Positions 9,686 to 18,890 are shown, numbered from the stretch's first letter. The stretch: DNA of 64,000 bases from Psychrobacter maritimus (GCF_904846345.1 NZ_CAJHAJ010000001.1:496001-560000), one strand, 5' to 3'. Notes: generated by a model from the sequence alone, not told the origin. Made by a program: numbers and translations.

Positions 9686-10723
9686 TTAACTTGACCAACC
9701 ATTGACATCATAATCTTGCATATTTGCGTAACGCGTCAATAACCCACAACGTGATGAGATATTAAAGTAGCACTGACCATCGCTACTGACTTGTATATCC
9801 CAGCCCAAATGATAGGCGGCAACGATAATATGCCCCGTAAATAAGCGCACTTGGCGATAGGCATGGCGCTGTGCTGGCTCAAAAATAATCTGACTGAGCA
9901 AGTAGCTGCGCAGATGCTGACAAATTTGCGCCGCGCTGTAGCTATGATTGATGGTTTTGCGCGTACTGCATTGCTTTAAAGCATGGACGGCGACGCTACA
10001 GGCCATAAGATCAGTCGCCAAACTGCCCTCGCCGCTGTCAAATTGTTGTGGCTGCAATATTACTTGCCAGTCATCAGCATAAACACTATTGAGTAGCTCA
10101 TCAGGATTATAACGTTTGGTCAACGCACGCAGAGATTCTGATGCTAAAGCTTTCTTAACATGATTATTATCAGTAGTCTGGTTATTAGCCTGCCCGCTAT
10201 CAGTATTAATATTGTCTTCATTTATAATATCAGCAGCTAAAAACCCATAACGCGTCAGTTTTGGGTACGTTTGCAGCGCGCGCTGGATATCTGCCATATC
10301 GAGCAAAGTCATGTCAGTTAATGAAGCTAATAACGGCTGCTCGCTATGATTGTGATAAAAACTCTCGGGCAGCTCAACCAGTTTTGCGGCACTGAGCAGT
10401 GATAAATGCTCAGCAAAGGCTTCTGAAGCCACTAGCGCCCATTTCGATAAGCTGTCTCTATTGGGCTGATAAAAACGCGTAGAGCTGCCATATAAGCGGC
10501 GCAGCTGACTATTTAAACGCCGTGCCGGCTCTGGAATATCAGTCAATGGCCGAGCAGGGTCCAATGGCAAACGCTTTGGGTCAAAATTAGGATGTACAAT
10601 CGCTGGCTGCTGACTATTTGCTAACCCAGCGGACTGCTCAGCATGACCTTCTGCAAGCTGATCCTCTGCTGCTATAAAGCTAGCATTGGATAAACGGTCA
10701 TCAGAAGTAGAATGCTGGGTCAT
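9686..10723 (-). CDS. Hypothetical protein, soluble
   Basis: I do not recognise a characterised family. The 345-aa product has no signal peptide or membrane segment. Residues 1-45 are polar and probably disordered. A Pro/Arg-rich linker follows (HPNFDPKRLPLDPARPLTDIPEPARRLNSQLRRLYG), then a mostly helical domain (SKWALVASEAFAEHL, LASLTDMTLLDMADIQRALQ). The C-terminal part contains CSVAVHALKQCSTRK and QRHAYRQVRLFTGHIIVAAYHLGWDIQV. Residues 175-190 are an Asn/Gln/Asp-rich insert (SGQANNQTTDNNHVKK). It is 77 bases upstream of pyrE on the same strand and 88 bases from the next upstream gene, so it may share a transcript with them. The sequence looks like lineage-specific housekeeping DNA rather than foreign DNA. 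Function unknown. Confidence 0.8.
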   Translation of the reverse strand: MTQHSTSDDRLSNASFIAAEDQLAEGHAEQSAGLANSQQPAIVHPNFDPKRLPLDPARPLTDIPEPARRLNSQLRRLYGSSTRFYQPNRDSLSKWALVASEAFAEHLSLLSAAKLVELPESFYHNHSEQPLLASLTDMTLLDMADIQRALQTYPKLTRYGFLAADIINEDNINTDSGQANNQTTDNNHVKKALASESLRALTKRYNPDELLNSVYADDWQVILQPQQFDSGEGSLATDLMACSVAVHALKQCSTRKTINHSYSAAQICQHLRSYLLSQIIFEPAQRHAYRQVRLFTGHIIVAAYHLGWDIQVSSDGQCYFNISSRCGLLTRYANMQDYDVNGWSS

Positions 10724-10748
10724 GAATTTTCCCTAAGCTTGCAAATTT

Positions 10749-10778
10749 AAAAGATATAAAAATAAAAGATGTAAAAAT
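10749..10778. repeat. 15-bp tandem duplication
   Basis: AAAAGATATAAAAAT followed by AAAAGATGTAAAAAT in the spacer between the epimerase-like gene and the hypothetical gene. Confidence 0.75.
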
Positions 10779-10811
10779 AAAAGCAATCAAACGGTCATTT
10801 TGCTCTTGATG

Positions 10812-11687
10812 TTATTGGCGTTGCTCTTCTTGATTATGTTGATGTTGCTCTTGATATTGCAAAATATCTCGGTAGCCTACTTGCCAATCAGGGTAATTCA
10901 ACCAAGCTAACGGAATATTACTATGTAAGCGTTTTCCCGTTACCGCCGTTTTACTATCATCAATAGCAGGCGGCACTTCATCTATTTGCTCACTTAACCA
11001 AGTGCCGAGCTCAAAAGTGGTGACTGGCGCATAATCAGTAGCAATATAAAGTGGTTTTGGCATACTTATAGTCATGACATTTGCGATAATGGTGACCAAA
11101 TCGCGATCCATAATGCGATTGCTCCAGTGCGCTGCTGCCACTGGCTCTTTTTGTGGCTCGCGGGCTTTACGCAGACGCATGAGGCGCTTACGTCCGTAAA
11201 TACCGCTTGGGCGAATGATAATAGCCTTAGCACCAAAACCTTTTTGCAATGCTTGTTCCGCTTGCAATATCACTTGCGAGGCTTCACGCTCTGGCGTCAC
11301 AGGCGTGGTATCTTCATCAATCCATGCGCCATTATCTTGCCCATAAACACCCGTTGATGAGATAAAAATAATGCGCGCAAGATTGGGTAGTTTATCCGCT
11401 AATGTTGCCAAATGCTGGCTGATTGCTAAATAACTATCATGATAACCGCTGGTCGAATACTCATCAGGAGTAACAATAATTGCCAGCGCCGTAAAGTCTT
11501 GCAGCTGCTCAGCGCTTAAAGTTAACGCATCGGCTTGCAAAAACTTAGCTTTAGGATGTAGGTCATAATGATGACGCTCACGACGTGCCAGCCCCGTGAC
11601 GTTGAGACCGTCTTGAGCGAGCTTATTGGTGACGGGTAAACCGATATCACCTTGACCAATAATCAGTAAATTTTGCGTACTCATCAT
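10812..11687 (-). CDS. NAD(P)-dependent epimerase/dehydratase-family protein (YeeZ-like)
   Basis: Atypical extended short-chain dehydrogenase/reductase with a Rossmann fold. The N-terminus NLLIIGQGDIGLPVTNKLA gives the GxGxxG dinucleotide loop. IIFISSTGVYGQDNGAW supplies the active-site SSTGVYG segment typical of the YeeZ-like subgroup, and IIIRPSGIYGRKRLMRLRKA follows. The YxxxK tyrosine-lysine pair of classical SDRs is not obvious, which is usual in this subgroup, so activity cannot be inferred with confidence. Length is 291 aa. Two adjacent ATGs (11687 and 11684) could both serve as start. The C-terminus is a Gln/His-rich tail. The neighbours are unrelated metabolic genes and the substrate is unknown. 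Confidence 0.85.
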   Translation of the reverse strand: MMSTQNLLIIGQGDIGLPVTNKLAQDGLNVTGLARRERHHYDLHPKAKFLQADALTLSAEQLQDFTALAIIVTPDEYSTSGYHDSYLAISQHLATLADKLPNLARIIFISSTGVYGQDNGAWIDEDTTPVTPEREASQVILQAEQALQKGFGAKAIIIRPSGIYGRKRLMRLRKAREPQKEPVAAAHWSNRIMDRDLVTIIANVMTISMPKPLYIATDYAPVTTFELGTWLSEQIDEVPPAIDDSKTAVTGKRLHSNIPLAWLNYPDWQVGYRDILQYQEQHQHNQEEQRQ

Positions 11688-11781
11688 ATACCCTTTATTT
11701 AAAAACTACTTTTAATGACTATTTATTCTAATAACTGCCTAAAAGAACTTTTAATTATAAAAGGGCTTTTCATAAAAGATG

Positions 11782-14019
11782 CTAAAAATAGCGTCTATAC
11801 GACAGCTGTATGTCTTCCTTGGCATCGATACGATCTTGCCATTCGTAGTTGGCATTGATACGTAACGCTTGTTTTTTATCGATATCATATTGTAGCCCTA
11901 ATGTCGATATCGGCTGCCAGTAATGACCACGGGCATTAGACTCGTCGCTGCTGCCATGATACCAATATGGCAGTTGTAATTCAGCCTGCGCACGTAACTG
12001 ATTGTTAATCTGATAACGGCAACCGGCATTGACGCCTGCGCCGACACGATAGCCTTTATTGATACCGCGTCCTGCTTGCGCCGTACCTGCCAAAAGCGTA
12101 TAGCATAGCTGTGGCGGCATCTCGCCTGTGCCCGCGCTAGGTGTGCCAAACGCCCACGACCAACCGGTCTCATAGCCCAAACTACCAACTAGATGATCGC
12201 TGCCCTCTTGCTGCGAGCCGTCATTTACACGTGTCGCTTCAATACTGGCGCCCCAAGTTTTTCCTTTTTTGGCAGAATTAACCGGATTAAACGAGCGCCC
12301 TCGCACCAAAGTCACATTTTGCAAGACCACACTACTTGGCTGATTCGCTTTGTCATTATCGGTGTCATATAGACGTAAGGTTGCCGCCGCGCCTTCTAAA
12401 TCAAAGAACTGCGGAAATCCTGAAGGACGATCGAGGGTATCGTGATAACCTGCCCGTAGACCTAAATCGATATAGTTATTATCACCGCGCTGCCCTAGCC
12501 CGATAAACCTAAGTTGCAACGGATGCCTGTCTATCGGATTGTTATCCGCTACTGCAATACGCCGTGGCAATAGCGTTTTTCCGTCGGCGGCTATGCTTGA
12601 GGTTGGATTCAACTGGGCAGACTTAATCTCATTTAACGTCTGCTTGGCGCTATTATGATAGCCCAATTGCTCACGCTGCTCTTTAACCTTATTTAACTGT
12701 GCTTGGCGTAAGGTGCTATCAGCAGGCGTATAGTTGGTGCTGGCAAGTAAGCCTTCGCTATTGAGTAATTGCACGACATCCGAAGGAATCACGGCATAAG
12801 GCAAGCGACTTAATAAATGCTGCTGCGGGCGTACCACGTCAATTAAGCGTAAAATCTCAGACGCACAGTTATCGGTGGTGAAGTAATACGGCAACTTCAA
12901 ATCTTTGGTTTCCCAAACATGTAGCATAATCTGCTGCACTTCTGCTGGGGTCAAAGCCAATTGATAGGTCCACGCATCACGCTCATCTTCTTGCAGATAC
13001 TTCGCCAGCTTCTCTGGATAAGGGTCAATTTCAATTAGATTGTCATAACCGCCGCTCATCGATTTGATGGCATATACCAAAAAACTATCGGTTGCATCGC
13101 CGCCTACCGTATAATTTAGCGCAACTGCATGATGAATTTGGCTTGGATCGGCCACGCTGGCTTTAGAATCAATACGTAATAACGTATGAGCAAAGGCTGA
13201 AATAGGATTGTCTAAGTACTCTTGCGCAAACATAATAGACAGCTGCTCAGGTGCCAGCTTTTGCATCCAGTCATTCAGCTCCGGACAGTCAACTTGTAAA
13301 CCGCTCTTGTCGATATTGAGTGTATCGGTCAGCCATTGTACGCGCGCTGGGAAACGGCATAGTACTGAGTTTTGTCCCGAGTTTTTAGTCGCACGATTGG
13401 ATGCACTATTACTAGCAGTGCTGTTATCTGGAGTCGTAGCCATTTCGTCAGCAAGGGCAACCAGCAAGGCATCAAGCTCGGCCGCTGAATCATGCTGTCC
13501 ATTTTTACTTAAGAAAAATGCTGCATCATCAACGATACTGCTGTCTTTTTTCTTGCCGATTAAATTCTTTTGATCATCAAAGAAATATAATAAGCGTCGC
13601 CATGTTATATGTTGGGCAAGGTTTTTTGTTTTTGCTTGCGCACGCCATGATGCTAATAGCTGCTGAGCGTTCGTCTCATTATCACTATTATTAGCATTTT
13701 GATGGTTAGATGTCCGAGAAGTGACTGCGGTATTTGAGACACTATCTGGCTTGATGGTATTATTTGGCTCAGTATAAGCCATCAATGTTGGCTCGGCGTT
13801 TCGTGATTTAGCAGTCAATGTATTTATTGGCTTAGCACCAGTAGTTTCATTGGCATCCAGCGCCAACTCCCCTGTTGTCACAAGCGATGCTGGCGTTGGC
13901 AAAAACGCCTGTGCTTGCGCGGTCAGCAGCAGTCCAGCTATGGTGAGCGGCAAACGTGCTCGCCTGCCAATGCTTGTTGGCGTACAATCTATCGCCAAAA
14001 GGTTTGAATATATAGACAT
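11782..14019 (-). CDS. DUF4105 (Lnb N-terminal type) outer-membrane-type protein
   Basis: Large exported protein of the DUF4105 family. A signal peptide is visible (RRARLPLTIAGLLLTAQAQA, about residues 19-38). A polar Asn/Thr-rich linker follows to residue 120, then the helical and DUF4105 regions: CRFPARVQWLTDTLNI, MFAQEYLDNPISAFAHTLLRI, and TTDNCASEILRLI, in which a Cys in a polar loop is a family feature. The C-terminal third (from about residue 530, LQLRFIGLGQRGDNNYIDLG) alternates polar and hydrophobic residues and ends in LSYRRYF with a terminal aromatic, as expected of an outer-membrane beta-barrel. Biochemical function is unknown; the N-terminal domain name comes from Lnb lacto-N-biosidase. 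It is transcribed divergently from ampD. Confidence 0.85.
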   Translation of the reverse strand: MSIYSNLLAIDCTPTSIGRRARLPLTIAGLLLTAQAQAFLPTPASLVTTGELALDANETTGAKPINTLTAKSRNAEPTLMAYTEPNNTIKPDSVSNTAVTSRTSNHQNANNSDNETNAQQLLASWRAQAKTKNLAQHITWRRLLYFFDDQKNLIGKKKDSSIVDDAAFFLSKNGQHDSAAELDALLVALADEMATTPDNSTASNSASNRATKNSGQNSVLCRFPARVQWLTDTLNIDKSGLQVDCPELNDWMQKLAPEQLSIMFAQEYLDNPISAFAHTLLRIDSKASVADPSQIHHAVALNYTVGGDATDSFLVYAIKSMSGGYDNLIEIDPYPEKLAKYLQEDERDAWTYQLALTPAEVQQIMLHVWETKDLKLPYYFTTDNCASEILRLIDVVRPQQHLLSRLPYAVIPSDVVQLLNSEGLLASTNYTPADSTLRQAQLNKVKEQREQLGYHNSAKQTLNEIKSAQLNPTSSIAADGKTLLPRRIAVADNNPIDRHPLQLRFIGLGQRGDNNYIDLGLRAGYHDTLDRPSGFPQFFDLEGAAATLRLYDTDNDKANQPSSVVLQNVTLVRGRSFNPVNSAKKGKTWGASIEATRVNDGSQQEGSDHLVGSLGYETGWSWAFGTPSAGTGEMPPQLCYTLLAGTAQAGRGINKGYRVGAGVNAGCRYQINNQLRAQAELQLPYWYHGSSDESNARGHYWQPISTLGLQYDIDKKQALRINANYEWQDRIDAKEDIQLSYRRYF

Positions 14020-14208
14020 AAGTAATATCTCGCACTGTAGGAGTCATACGCTTATCGCGTTATTAGGTCTATCGAATCATCAGAGTTATATTATAAATTA
14101 CTGTTTTGAACGACTATTTTTTTAGTTAAATGCGCCGCTTATTCATAAAAAACTTATAATCATCAGCATTTACCGCGCACTTATTATCACATTATAAAAG
14201 AGAGTATT

Positions 14209-14796
14209 ATGTCCACAGCATCGTCAATGACTATTCATACCGGTCGATTATCAGCGGCGACTTGGCTTGCGTCACCCAATTATAATAAACGACCGGAAAA
14301 TATCGCGATTGATGCCATTGTTATTCACAATATTAGCTTGCCGCCCAATGAGTTTGGAGCTTGCGATACTGACGGCTTACATTACGTCAAGGCCTTATTT
14401 ACCAATCAATTAGACTGGGAGGCGCATCCTTATTTTCAAAGCATTAAAGGTGCAGAAGTTTCAGCGCATTTATTTATAGAGCGTAATGGCGCGATTACCC
14501 AGTTTGTCAATTTTAACGAACGCGCGTGGCATGCCGGACGCTCTAGCTACTTGGGTCGCCCTGAATGTAATGATTATAGCATTGGCATTGAGCTTGAAGG
14601 TTCAGATTTTGTGTCATTCAGCGATGCCCAATATGAAGCGCTTGCCAAAGTTATCGTCGCTATCTATGACGCTTATCCAAAAACTCGCAGGCATCTCACC
14701 GGTCATAGTGATATCGCGCCCGGTCGCAAAACCGACCCCGGTGATTATTTTGAATGGAAAAAGTTGCGTGAGATGGTTGCAGCTCTATTAAAATAA
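14209..14796 (+). CDS. ampD: 1,6-anhydro-N-acetylmuramyl-L-alanine amidase AmpD
   Basis: Cytoplasmic zinc amidase (Amidase_2 fold) that cleaves the stem peptide from anhydro-muropeptides during wall recycling; in many bacteria it indirectly sets AmpC beta-lactamase induction. The 195-aa protein has the zinc-ligand His in IDAIVIHNISLPP (about His40), the RAWHAGRSSYLGR substrate region, the family signature NDYSIGIELEG, and the C-terminal HLTGHSDIAPGRKTDPGDYF containing the second zinc His and the Asp ligand. A second Met at residue 7 could be the start, but the ATG at 14209 has an AGAGAG-type leader. It lies upstream of murJ, a common arrangement, here with one small gene between them. Confidence 0.97.
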   Translation: MSTASSMTIHTGRLSAATWLASPNYNKRPENIAIDAIVIHNISLPPNEFGACDTDGLHYVKALFTNQLDWEAHPYFQSIKGAEVSAHLFIERNGAITQFVNFNERAWHAGRSSYLGRPECNDYSIGIELEGSDFVSFSDAQYEALAKVIVAIYDAYPKTRRHLTGHSDIAPGRKTDPGDYFEWKKLREMVAALLK

Positions 14797-14843
14797 AAAG
14801 CTTACTCAACTTTAATAATAATTAATCATCGATTGGAAACATT

Positions 14844-15362
14844 ATGATTTGGATTGAAGTGGTCGATTCAGCAGTGAAGATAGGTTTGGGTGCATTGATA
14901 GCAGGCGTTATTACGTTTCTATTATCTTCAACACAACATCGTAACGAGCTTAAAAAAGCTAAAGTAGAACGCGAGTTTGAGATGTTAAAGGAAGTCGCAG
15001 AAAAAGTTGAAATCTTTAATAGTATTACTTTGAATTACTGGGCATTCGCCACCGACTGGCGGCGCAGGTTAATTTCAGACTCTTCACTTCCTAAATCTAA
15101 TGGATTCTTGGATGCTCAAAATAAATTATTCGACAGCTTTAGTGAGCTAACGAAAGCGGAATCTTTATTACTGCTATTTGGCTATAGCAGCGCTCAAATT
15201 AAGCTTAGAGATTATGGCGAAACAGTTATCTCTTTTAAAAAAAGAATAGACTCCATAGATATACCTTTTGATCCAAGTGATACAACCAACTATAGAAAGT
15301 CTATGATTGATAAACGCTCCGAGCTATTTAGTCTCTTGAATGAAATCTATAAAACTATTTAA
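14844..15362 (+). CDS. Small membrane-anchored hypothetical protein
   Basis: Not recognised. The 172-aa product has one hydrophobic segment at about residues 9-28 (VKIGLGALIAGVITFLLSST), then a charged helical region likely to form a coiled coil (HRNELKKAKVEREFEMLKEVAEKVEIF), then a mixed soluble domain ending in LFSLLNEIYKTI. This suggests an inner-membrane anchor with a cytoplasmic helical domain. It sits between ampD (48 bases upstream) and murJ (about 195 bases downstream). Codons such as AGA and ATA are more frequent here than in its neighbours (for instance AAAAGAATAGACTCCATAG), which hints at recent acquisition. The ATG at 14844 is preceded by GGAAACATT. Confidence 0.75.
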   Translation: MIWIEVVDSAVKIGLGALIAGVITFLLSSTQHRNELKKAKVEREFEMLKEVAEKVEIFNSITLNYWAFATDWRRRLISDSSLPKSNGFLDAQNKLFDSFSELTKAESLLLLFGYSSAQIKLRDYGETVISFKKRIDSIDIPFDPSDTTNYRKSMIDKRSELFSLLNEIYKTI

Positions 15363-15556
15363 TTTTTAATTTATTTGTCGCAATTAAAAAAATTATCGCC
15401 ACTTATCAACGATTTTTTATCATTCTATATTCCCCATTCAATCCATTTATCAGGACAATGAAAGTGCTATAATCCGTCAGTTTTTTGACAACACTACATC
15501 AGCAAACAACCATCACTACACAACCTTCATTAAACAAATTAGCAGAATAGGTTCTC

Positions 15557-17107
15557 ATGGCAAAAAGTCGGTTATTTCGTTCAACCATGGTGGTCAGTAG
15601 TATGACCATGCTGTCGCGTATTTTAGGTTTGGTACGCGATATTGTGTTATTAGGCGTGTTTGGCGCAGGTGGTCTGATGGACGCCTTTTTGGTCGCCTTT
15701 AAGATACCCAACTTTTTGCGCCGTCTATTTGCAGAAGGGGCTTTTAGCCAAGCGTTTGTCCCTGTGCTGTCAGAATATAAAGAAAAATACAGTCTACAGC
15801 AGGTTCAGATTTTAGTCAGTCGCACTTCAGGAGCGCTGCTGCTGGTGTTATCGATGCTGACGGTCGTGGTGATTTTAATCGCCCCTTGGGTGGTGACGCT
15901 ATTTGCCCCAGGCTTTGCTAATCAGCCAGATAAATTTGCCATCACCGCTGAGCTATTACGCCTGACCTTTCCTTATTTATTATTTATTTCTATGACCGCT
16001 TTTGCCAGCGGTATTTTACAAAGCTACGGCCGTTTTGCCGCGCCAGCCTTTGCGCCAGTGCTACTCAACCTATCTATGATTGGCGGTGCGCTAGTATTTG
16101 CGCCTATGTTTGATGTCCCTATTATGGCGCTTGGTTATTCTGTCGCTATCGCAGGTTTGCTCCAGCTATTGATACAACTGCCACAACTCTCGCAGCAAAA
16201 ACTGCTGGTCGCACCAAAAATAGACTTTCAACACGAAGGCGTTCGCCGTATTTTAAAGCTGATGCTGCCGGCTATTTTTGGCGTCTCTGTCACGCAGATT
16301 AATCTACTGCTTAATACTATTTTTGCATCATTAATGATTGGCGGTTCGGTTTCTTGGCTTTATGCTGCTGAGCGTATGAGCGAGTTACCACTAGGCTTAA
16401 TTGGCGTGGCTATCGGTACAGTTATTTTGCCAAGTCTATCGAAAAGTGAAGCGCGAAAAGATGACGTTAGCTTTAAAAAGACCATCGATTGGGCAGCGCG
16501 CTTAATTATTTTGGTCGGTGTTCCAGCATCGGCAGCACTATTTATACTCTCTGACGTACTTATGCAGGCGCTATTTTTACGTGGCGAATTTACCTTACGC
16601 GATGCACAAATGAGCTCCTTGGCGTTAAAAAGCATGGCGGGCGGCATATTAGGTTTTATGTTAATTAAAATCTTTGCGCCCGCCTTTTTCGCCCGTCAAG
16701 ACACTAGAACGCCGGTCAGAATTGGTATTGTTTCTGTTTTTGCCAATATGGTATTTAGTGTCATTTTTATCGGTATATTTTACTTCTTCGATATGCCGTT
16801 GCATGGTGGCTTGGCATTGGCAACCACGGGCGCGGCATTTGTGAACGCGGGCTTGTTATATTACTTCTTGCATAAGCGTGATATTTTCCGCTTTGGTAGC
16901 CATTGGAAAAAATTGTTTGGCCAGTTTGGGATTTCTACCGCCTCTATGATTGCTGTGCTTTATGTCATGCTGCCCTATTTCCCAACCAATGATTTTCAAT
17001 GGAAACGTATTGTCGCGCTACTGATTATGTGCGTCGTCGGTGCGGTGGTTTATGGCGTTGTGCTATTGGCAACAGGCTTCCGTCCGCGCCAGCTAAAACA
17101 TGGTTAA
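15557..17107 (+). CDS. murJ: Lipid II flippase MurJ
   Basis: Multi-pass inner-membrane flippase of the MOP superfamily (also called MviN) that moves lipid II to the periplasmic side. The 516-aa protein begins with the family start SRLFRSTMVVSSMTMLSRILGLVRDIVLL, followed by KIPNFLRRLFAEGAFSQAFVPVLSEYKEK, which holds the conserved Arg and Glu residues of the central cavity. About 14 hydrophobic helices follow. AFFARQDTRTPVRIG is the second family hallmark. Size is normal. It is on the plus strand after ampD and the small membrane gene, with about 195 bases upstream that could hold its own promoter. Confidence 0.97.
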   Translation: MAKSRLFRSTMVVSSMTMLSRILGLVRDIVLLGVFGAGGLMDAFLVAFKIPNFLRRLFAEGAFSQAFVPVLSEYKEKYSLQQVQILVSRTSGALLLVLSMLTVVVILIAPWVVTLFAPGFANQPDKFAITAELLRLTFPYLLFISMTAFASGILQSYGRFAAPAFAPVLLNLSMIGGALVFAPMFDVPIMALGYSVAIAGLLQLLIQLPQLSQQKLLVAPKIDFQHEGVRRILKLMLPAIFGVSVTQINLLLNTIFASLMIGGSVSWLYAAERMSELPLGLIGVAIGTVILPSLSKSEARKDDVSFKKTIDWAARLIILVGVPASAALFILSDVLMQALFLRGEFTLRDAQMSSLALKSMAGGILGFMLIKIFAPAFFARQDTRTPVRIGIVSVFANMVFSVIFIGIFYFFDMPLHGGLALATTGAAFVNAGLLYYFLHKRDIFRFGSHWKKLFGQFGISTASMIAVLYVMLPYFPTNDFQWKRIVALLIMCVVGAVVYGVVLLATGFRPRQLKHG

Positions 17108-17241
17108 GGATTAATTATTAAGCACTAGGCAAGGCTTTAACTTACCAAACCAAAACAAGCTTAGTATGAGAATTGACAGTGAACGCTGCTGATAGTTGCC
17201 ATAATTACTGTTTAATGAATAAATGAATATTGGGGACTAAT

Positions 17242-17880
17242 ATGACGACTAAATCATCAGCTTCACAAACAGCGTTATCAGCAACCTTGTTACGCTTACC
17301 AAGTATACTGACTGTTGGCATTTTGAGTACCGGACTGCTTTTAAGTGGTTGTAGCAATAATGATAAGGGTGAAACTGAGACTGCTGCCAGTAATAATGAA
17401 GATGCTACAGCGGTCGCGCAAACATCTGAGAACGACGCGAGCCAAGTAGAAGTAACAGGCACTACTACTGATAGTAAACAGGCAGCAGATAGCACAAAAG
17501 ATGAAACCACGATTGCTAGTAATAATCTCAATCCAGTTACCGCTGCCGCTAAGCAAAAAAGCTTGGTAACCAATCCGACCCAAGACGGTACGCCGGAAGA
17601 TACCGTTAAACAAGCTCTAGACAGCTTGTATTATGGCGATGCGAAAAAATCCGCCTCTTATTATGAAGTAGATATGGCGAACTTCGAGGAAGAGCTAGCC
17701 AAGACCCAATCGGCTTTTCAGCAAACGGTTGATGGCGTTACTTTCACTGATACTACATACAACGATGATAAAACCCGTGCCACCATCACTGGCGAGTTGA
17801 TGCTAAGGGGACAAAGCGAGCCTGCACCCTTGACTTATGAGCTACAAAAGATTGGTGGAAAATGGAAGATTTTAGGATAG
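17242..17880 (+). CDS. Lipoprotein with DUF4878-like C-terminal domain
   Basis: Predicted lipoprotein of 212 aa. The N-terminal signal ends in a lipobox, TGLLLSGC, with the lipidated Cys at about residue 37. A long acidic Thr/Ser/Asp/Asn-rich linker follows (about residues 40-115). The C-terminal domain (GTPEDTVKQALDSLYYGDAKKSASYY to the end, KIGGKWKILG) resembles the small NTF2-like DUF4878 fold found in many lipoproteins. I chose the ATG at 17242 because GGGG lies seven bases upstream; an in-frame TTG at 17230 is less likely. Function unknown; it is monocistronic between murJ and a convergent acetyltransferase gene. Confidence 0.82.
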   Translation: MTTKSSASQTALSATLLRLPSILTVGILSTGLLLSGCSNNDKGETETAASNNEDATAVAQTSENDASQVEVTGTTTDSKQAADSTKDETTIASNNLNPVTAAAKQKSLVTNPTQDGTPEDTVKQALDSLYYGDAKKSASYYEVDMANFEEELAKTQSAFQQTVDGVTFTDTTYNDDKTRATITGELMLRGQSEPAPLTYELQKIGGKWKILG

Positions 17881-17941
17881 AACACCTATCTGCTATTCTC
17901 TAAATTTTCTTCATTTGGCATTATTATCTGTATTATCTGTA

Positions 17942-18586
17942 TTATTTGTCATTATTAGCTGTCATCACCGCTTTACCAAGCATCACCACATCGGCGATAA
18001 ACCCCTGCATATCGCAAACCTTTGGCATATAGCCCCATTGCTCGAAGCCAAGCTTACGGAACAATCCTAAGCTTGGTTGATTATGTGCAAAGATAAGCGC
18101 CACCACGTTATGAATACCTAATCTCGGCGCTTGCGTCAGCATCCAACGTGTCAATAAGCTACCCAAGCCTTGACCATGATAATCCTGATGCAAGTAAATA
18201 CTAATCTCAGTGCTGATATGATAAGCCGGCCGTGCATACAAATCACTAAAGCTACCCCAAGCGACGATTGGCGATACTGTTTGCCCTTTACCTCCACCGC
18301 CTACAATTTCTGCTTCTTCAACAGCGCGAACAATATAAATAGGTCGCGTGGCACTATTTACATGCTCCTCAAACCAATCCCGACGCTCTTCACAACTGAC
18401 GGGCGTAAGATTGGCAGTTGCTTGCTTACCGGCGATACTTTGGTTATAAATGGCTAAAATTGCGGGTAAATCTTCTTTTTTGGCACGCTGTACCGTAAAG
18501 CCCTCATTGAGCTTATTAATTGCCAAGACAGGTGCCATCGAATGAGAGGCATCATGACAAGCAGCGACAGAGGTAGCATCAGGCAT
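17942..18586 (-). CDS. GNAT-family N-acetyltransferase (phosphinothricin-acetyltransferase-like)
   Basis: Acetyl-CoA-dependent N-acetyltransferase. The 214-aa protein has the GNAT start FTVQRAKKEDLPAILAIYNQSI at about residue 29. The beta4 strand is STEISIYLHQDYHGQGLGSLLTRWML, with the acetyl-CoA pyrophosphate loop HGQGLG. The C-terminal HNVVALIFAHNQPSLGLFRKLGFEQWGYMP segment, with N-x-x-S-x-x-L-x-x-K-x-G-F, is typical of the PAT/MnaT subgroup (phosphinothricin or methionine derivatives, aminoacyl substrates). The first 28 residues are an unusual extension, and a Gly-rich insert (EEAEIVGGGGKGQTVS) lies at about 107-122. The substrate cannot be told from sequence. It converges with the lipoprotein gene, leaving 61 bases between stops. 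Confidence 0.88.
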   Translation of the reverse strand: MPDATSVAACHDASHSMAPVLAINKLNEGFTVQRAKKEDLPAILAIYNQSIAGKQATANLTPVSCEERRDWFEEHVNSATRPIYIVRAVEEAEIVGGGGKGQTVSPIVAWGSFSDLYARPAYHISTEISIYLHQDYHGQGLGSLLTRWMLTQAPRLGIHNVVALIFAHNQPSLGLFRKLGFEQWGYMPKVCDMQGFIADVVMLGKAVMTANNDK

Positions 18587-18802
18587 AGCGTTTCCATGAT
18601 TATTAATAGTAAAAATAAATGATAAATAACGGCTAATTAGTCATTAATGTCTAATACTTAAGGCTTAACACTTAATTGTTGCATCTCTCATCTAATCTAG
18701 CTGTACGTAGCGGAAGTCAGATAAAAATGCTACCTTTTCAGCTGTTAGCGTGGTTGTTTGATTATCAGCAGACTATAGGATGTTAGTATGGCTATTTTAC
18801 TT

Positions 18803-18808
18803 TATAAT
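18803..18808 (+). promoter_or_regulatory. Candidate -10 box of the ribF promoter
   Basis: TATAAT identical to the sigma70 consensus, 83 bases before the ribF ATG. The -35 region is weak (TGTTAG around 18781). The predicted start site is about 18815. Confidence 0.45.
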
Positions 18809-18820
18809 GACTGATTTTAG

Positions 18821-18859
18821 ACACATCAATCTTTGGTAGAGGTGTGTTTTTTCTTTTTT
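18821..18859 (+). terminator. Terminator-like hairpin in the ribF leader
   Basis: Stem ACACATC/GGTGTGT (18821-18827 with 18841-18847, one G-U pair), 13-base loop, then TTTTTCTTTTTT. No plus-strand gene lies upstream that would need it, so it may attenuate ribF or end a short RNA. Confidence 0.5.
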
Positions 18860-18890
18860 ATCCGGTCTTATCTATCATAGCTGAAAATTT

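Larger units (their letters stand above)
18587..18890. other. Divergent spacer with ribF promoter and leader
   Basis: No gene is seen. It contains a perfect -10 box TATAAT at 18803-18808 on the plus strand and, just after the expected start site, a terminator-like hairpin (18821-18859), followed by ribF at 18891. I looked for the conserved bases of an FMN riboswitch and did not find them. Confidence 0.55.

Noticed and set aside
18587..18890. FMN riboswitch before ribF
   Set aside because: None of the conserved core sequences of the RFN element is present, and ribF is not a usual target of it.
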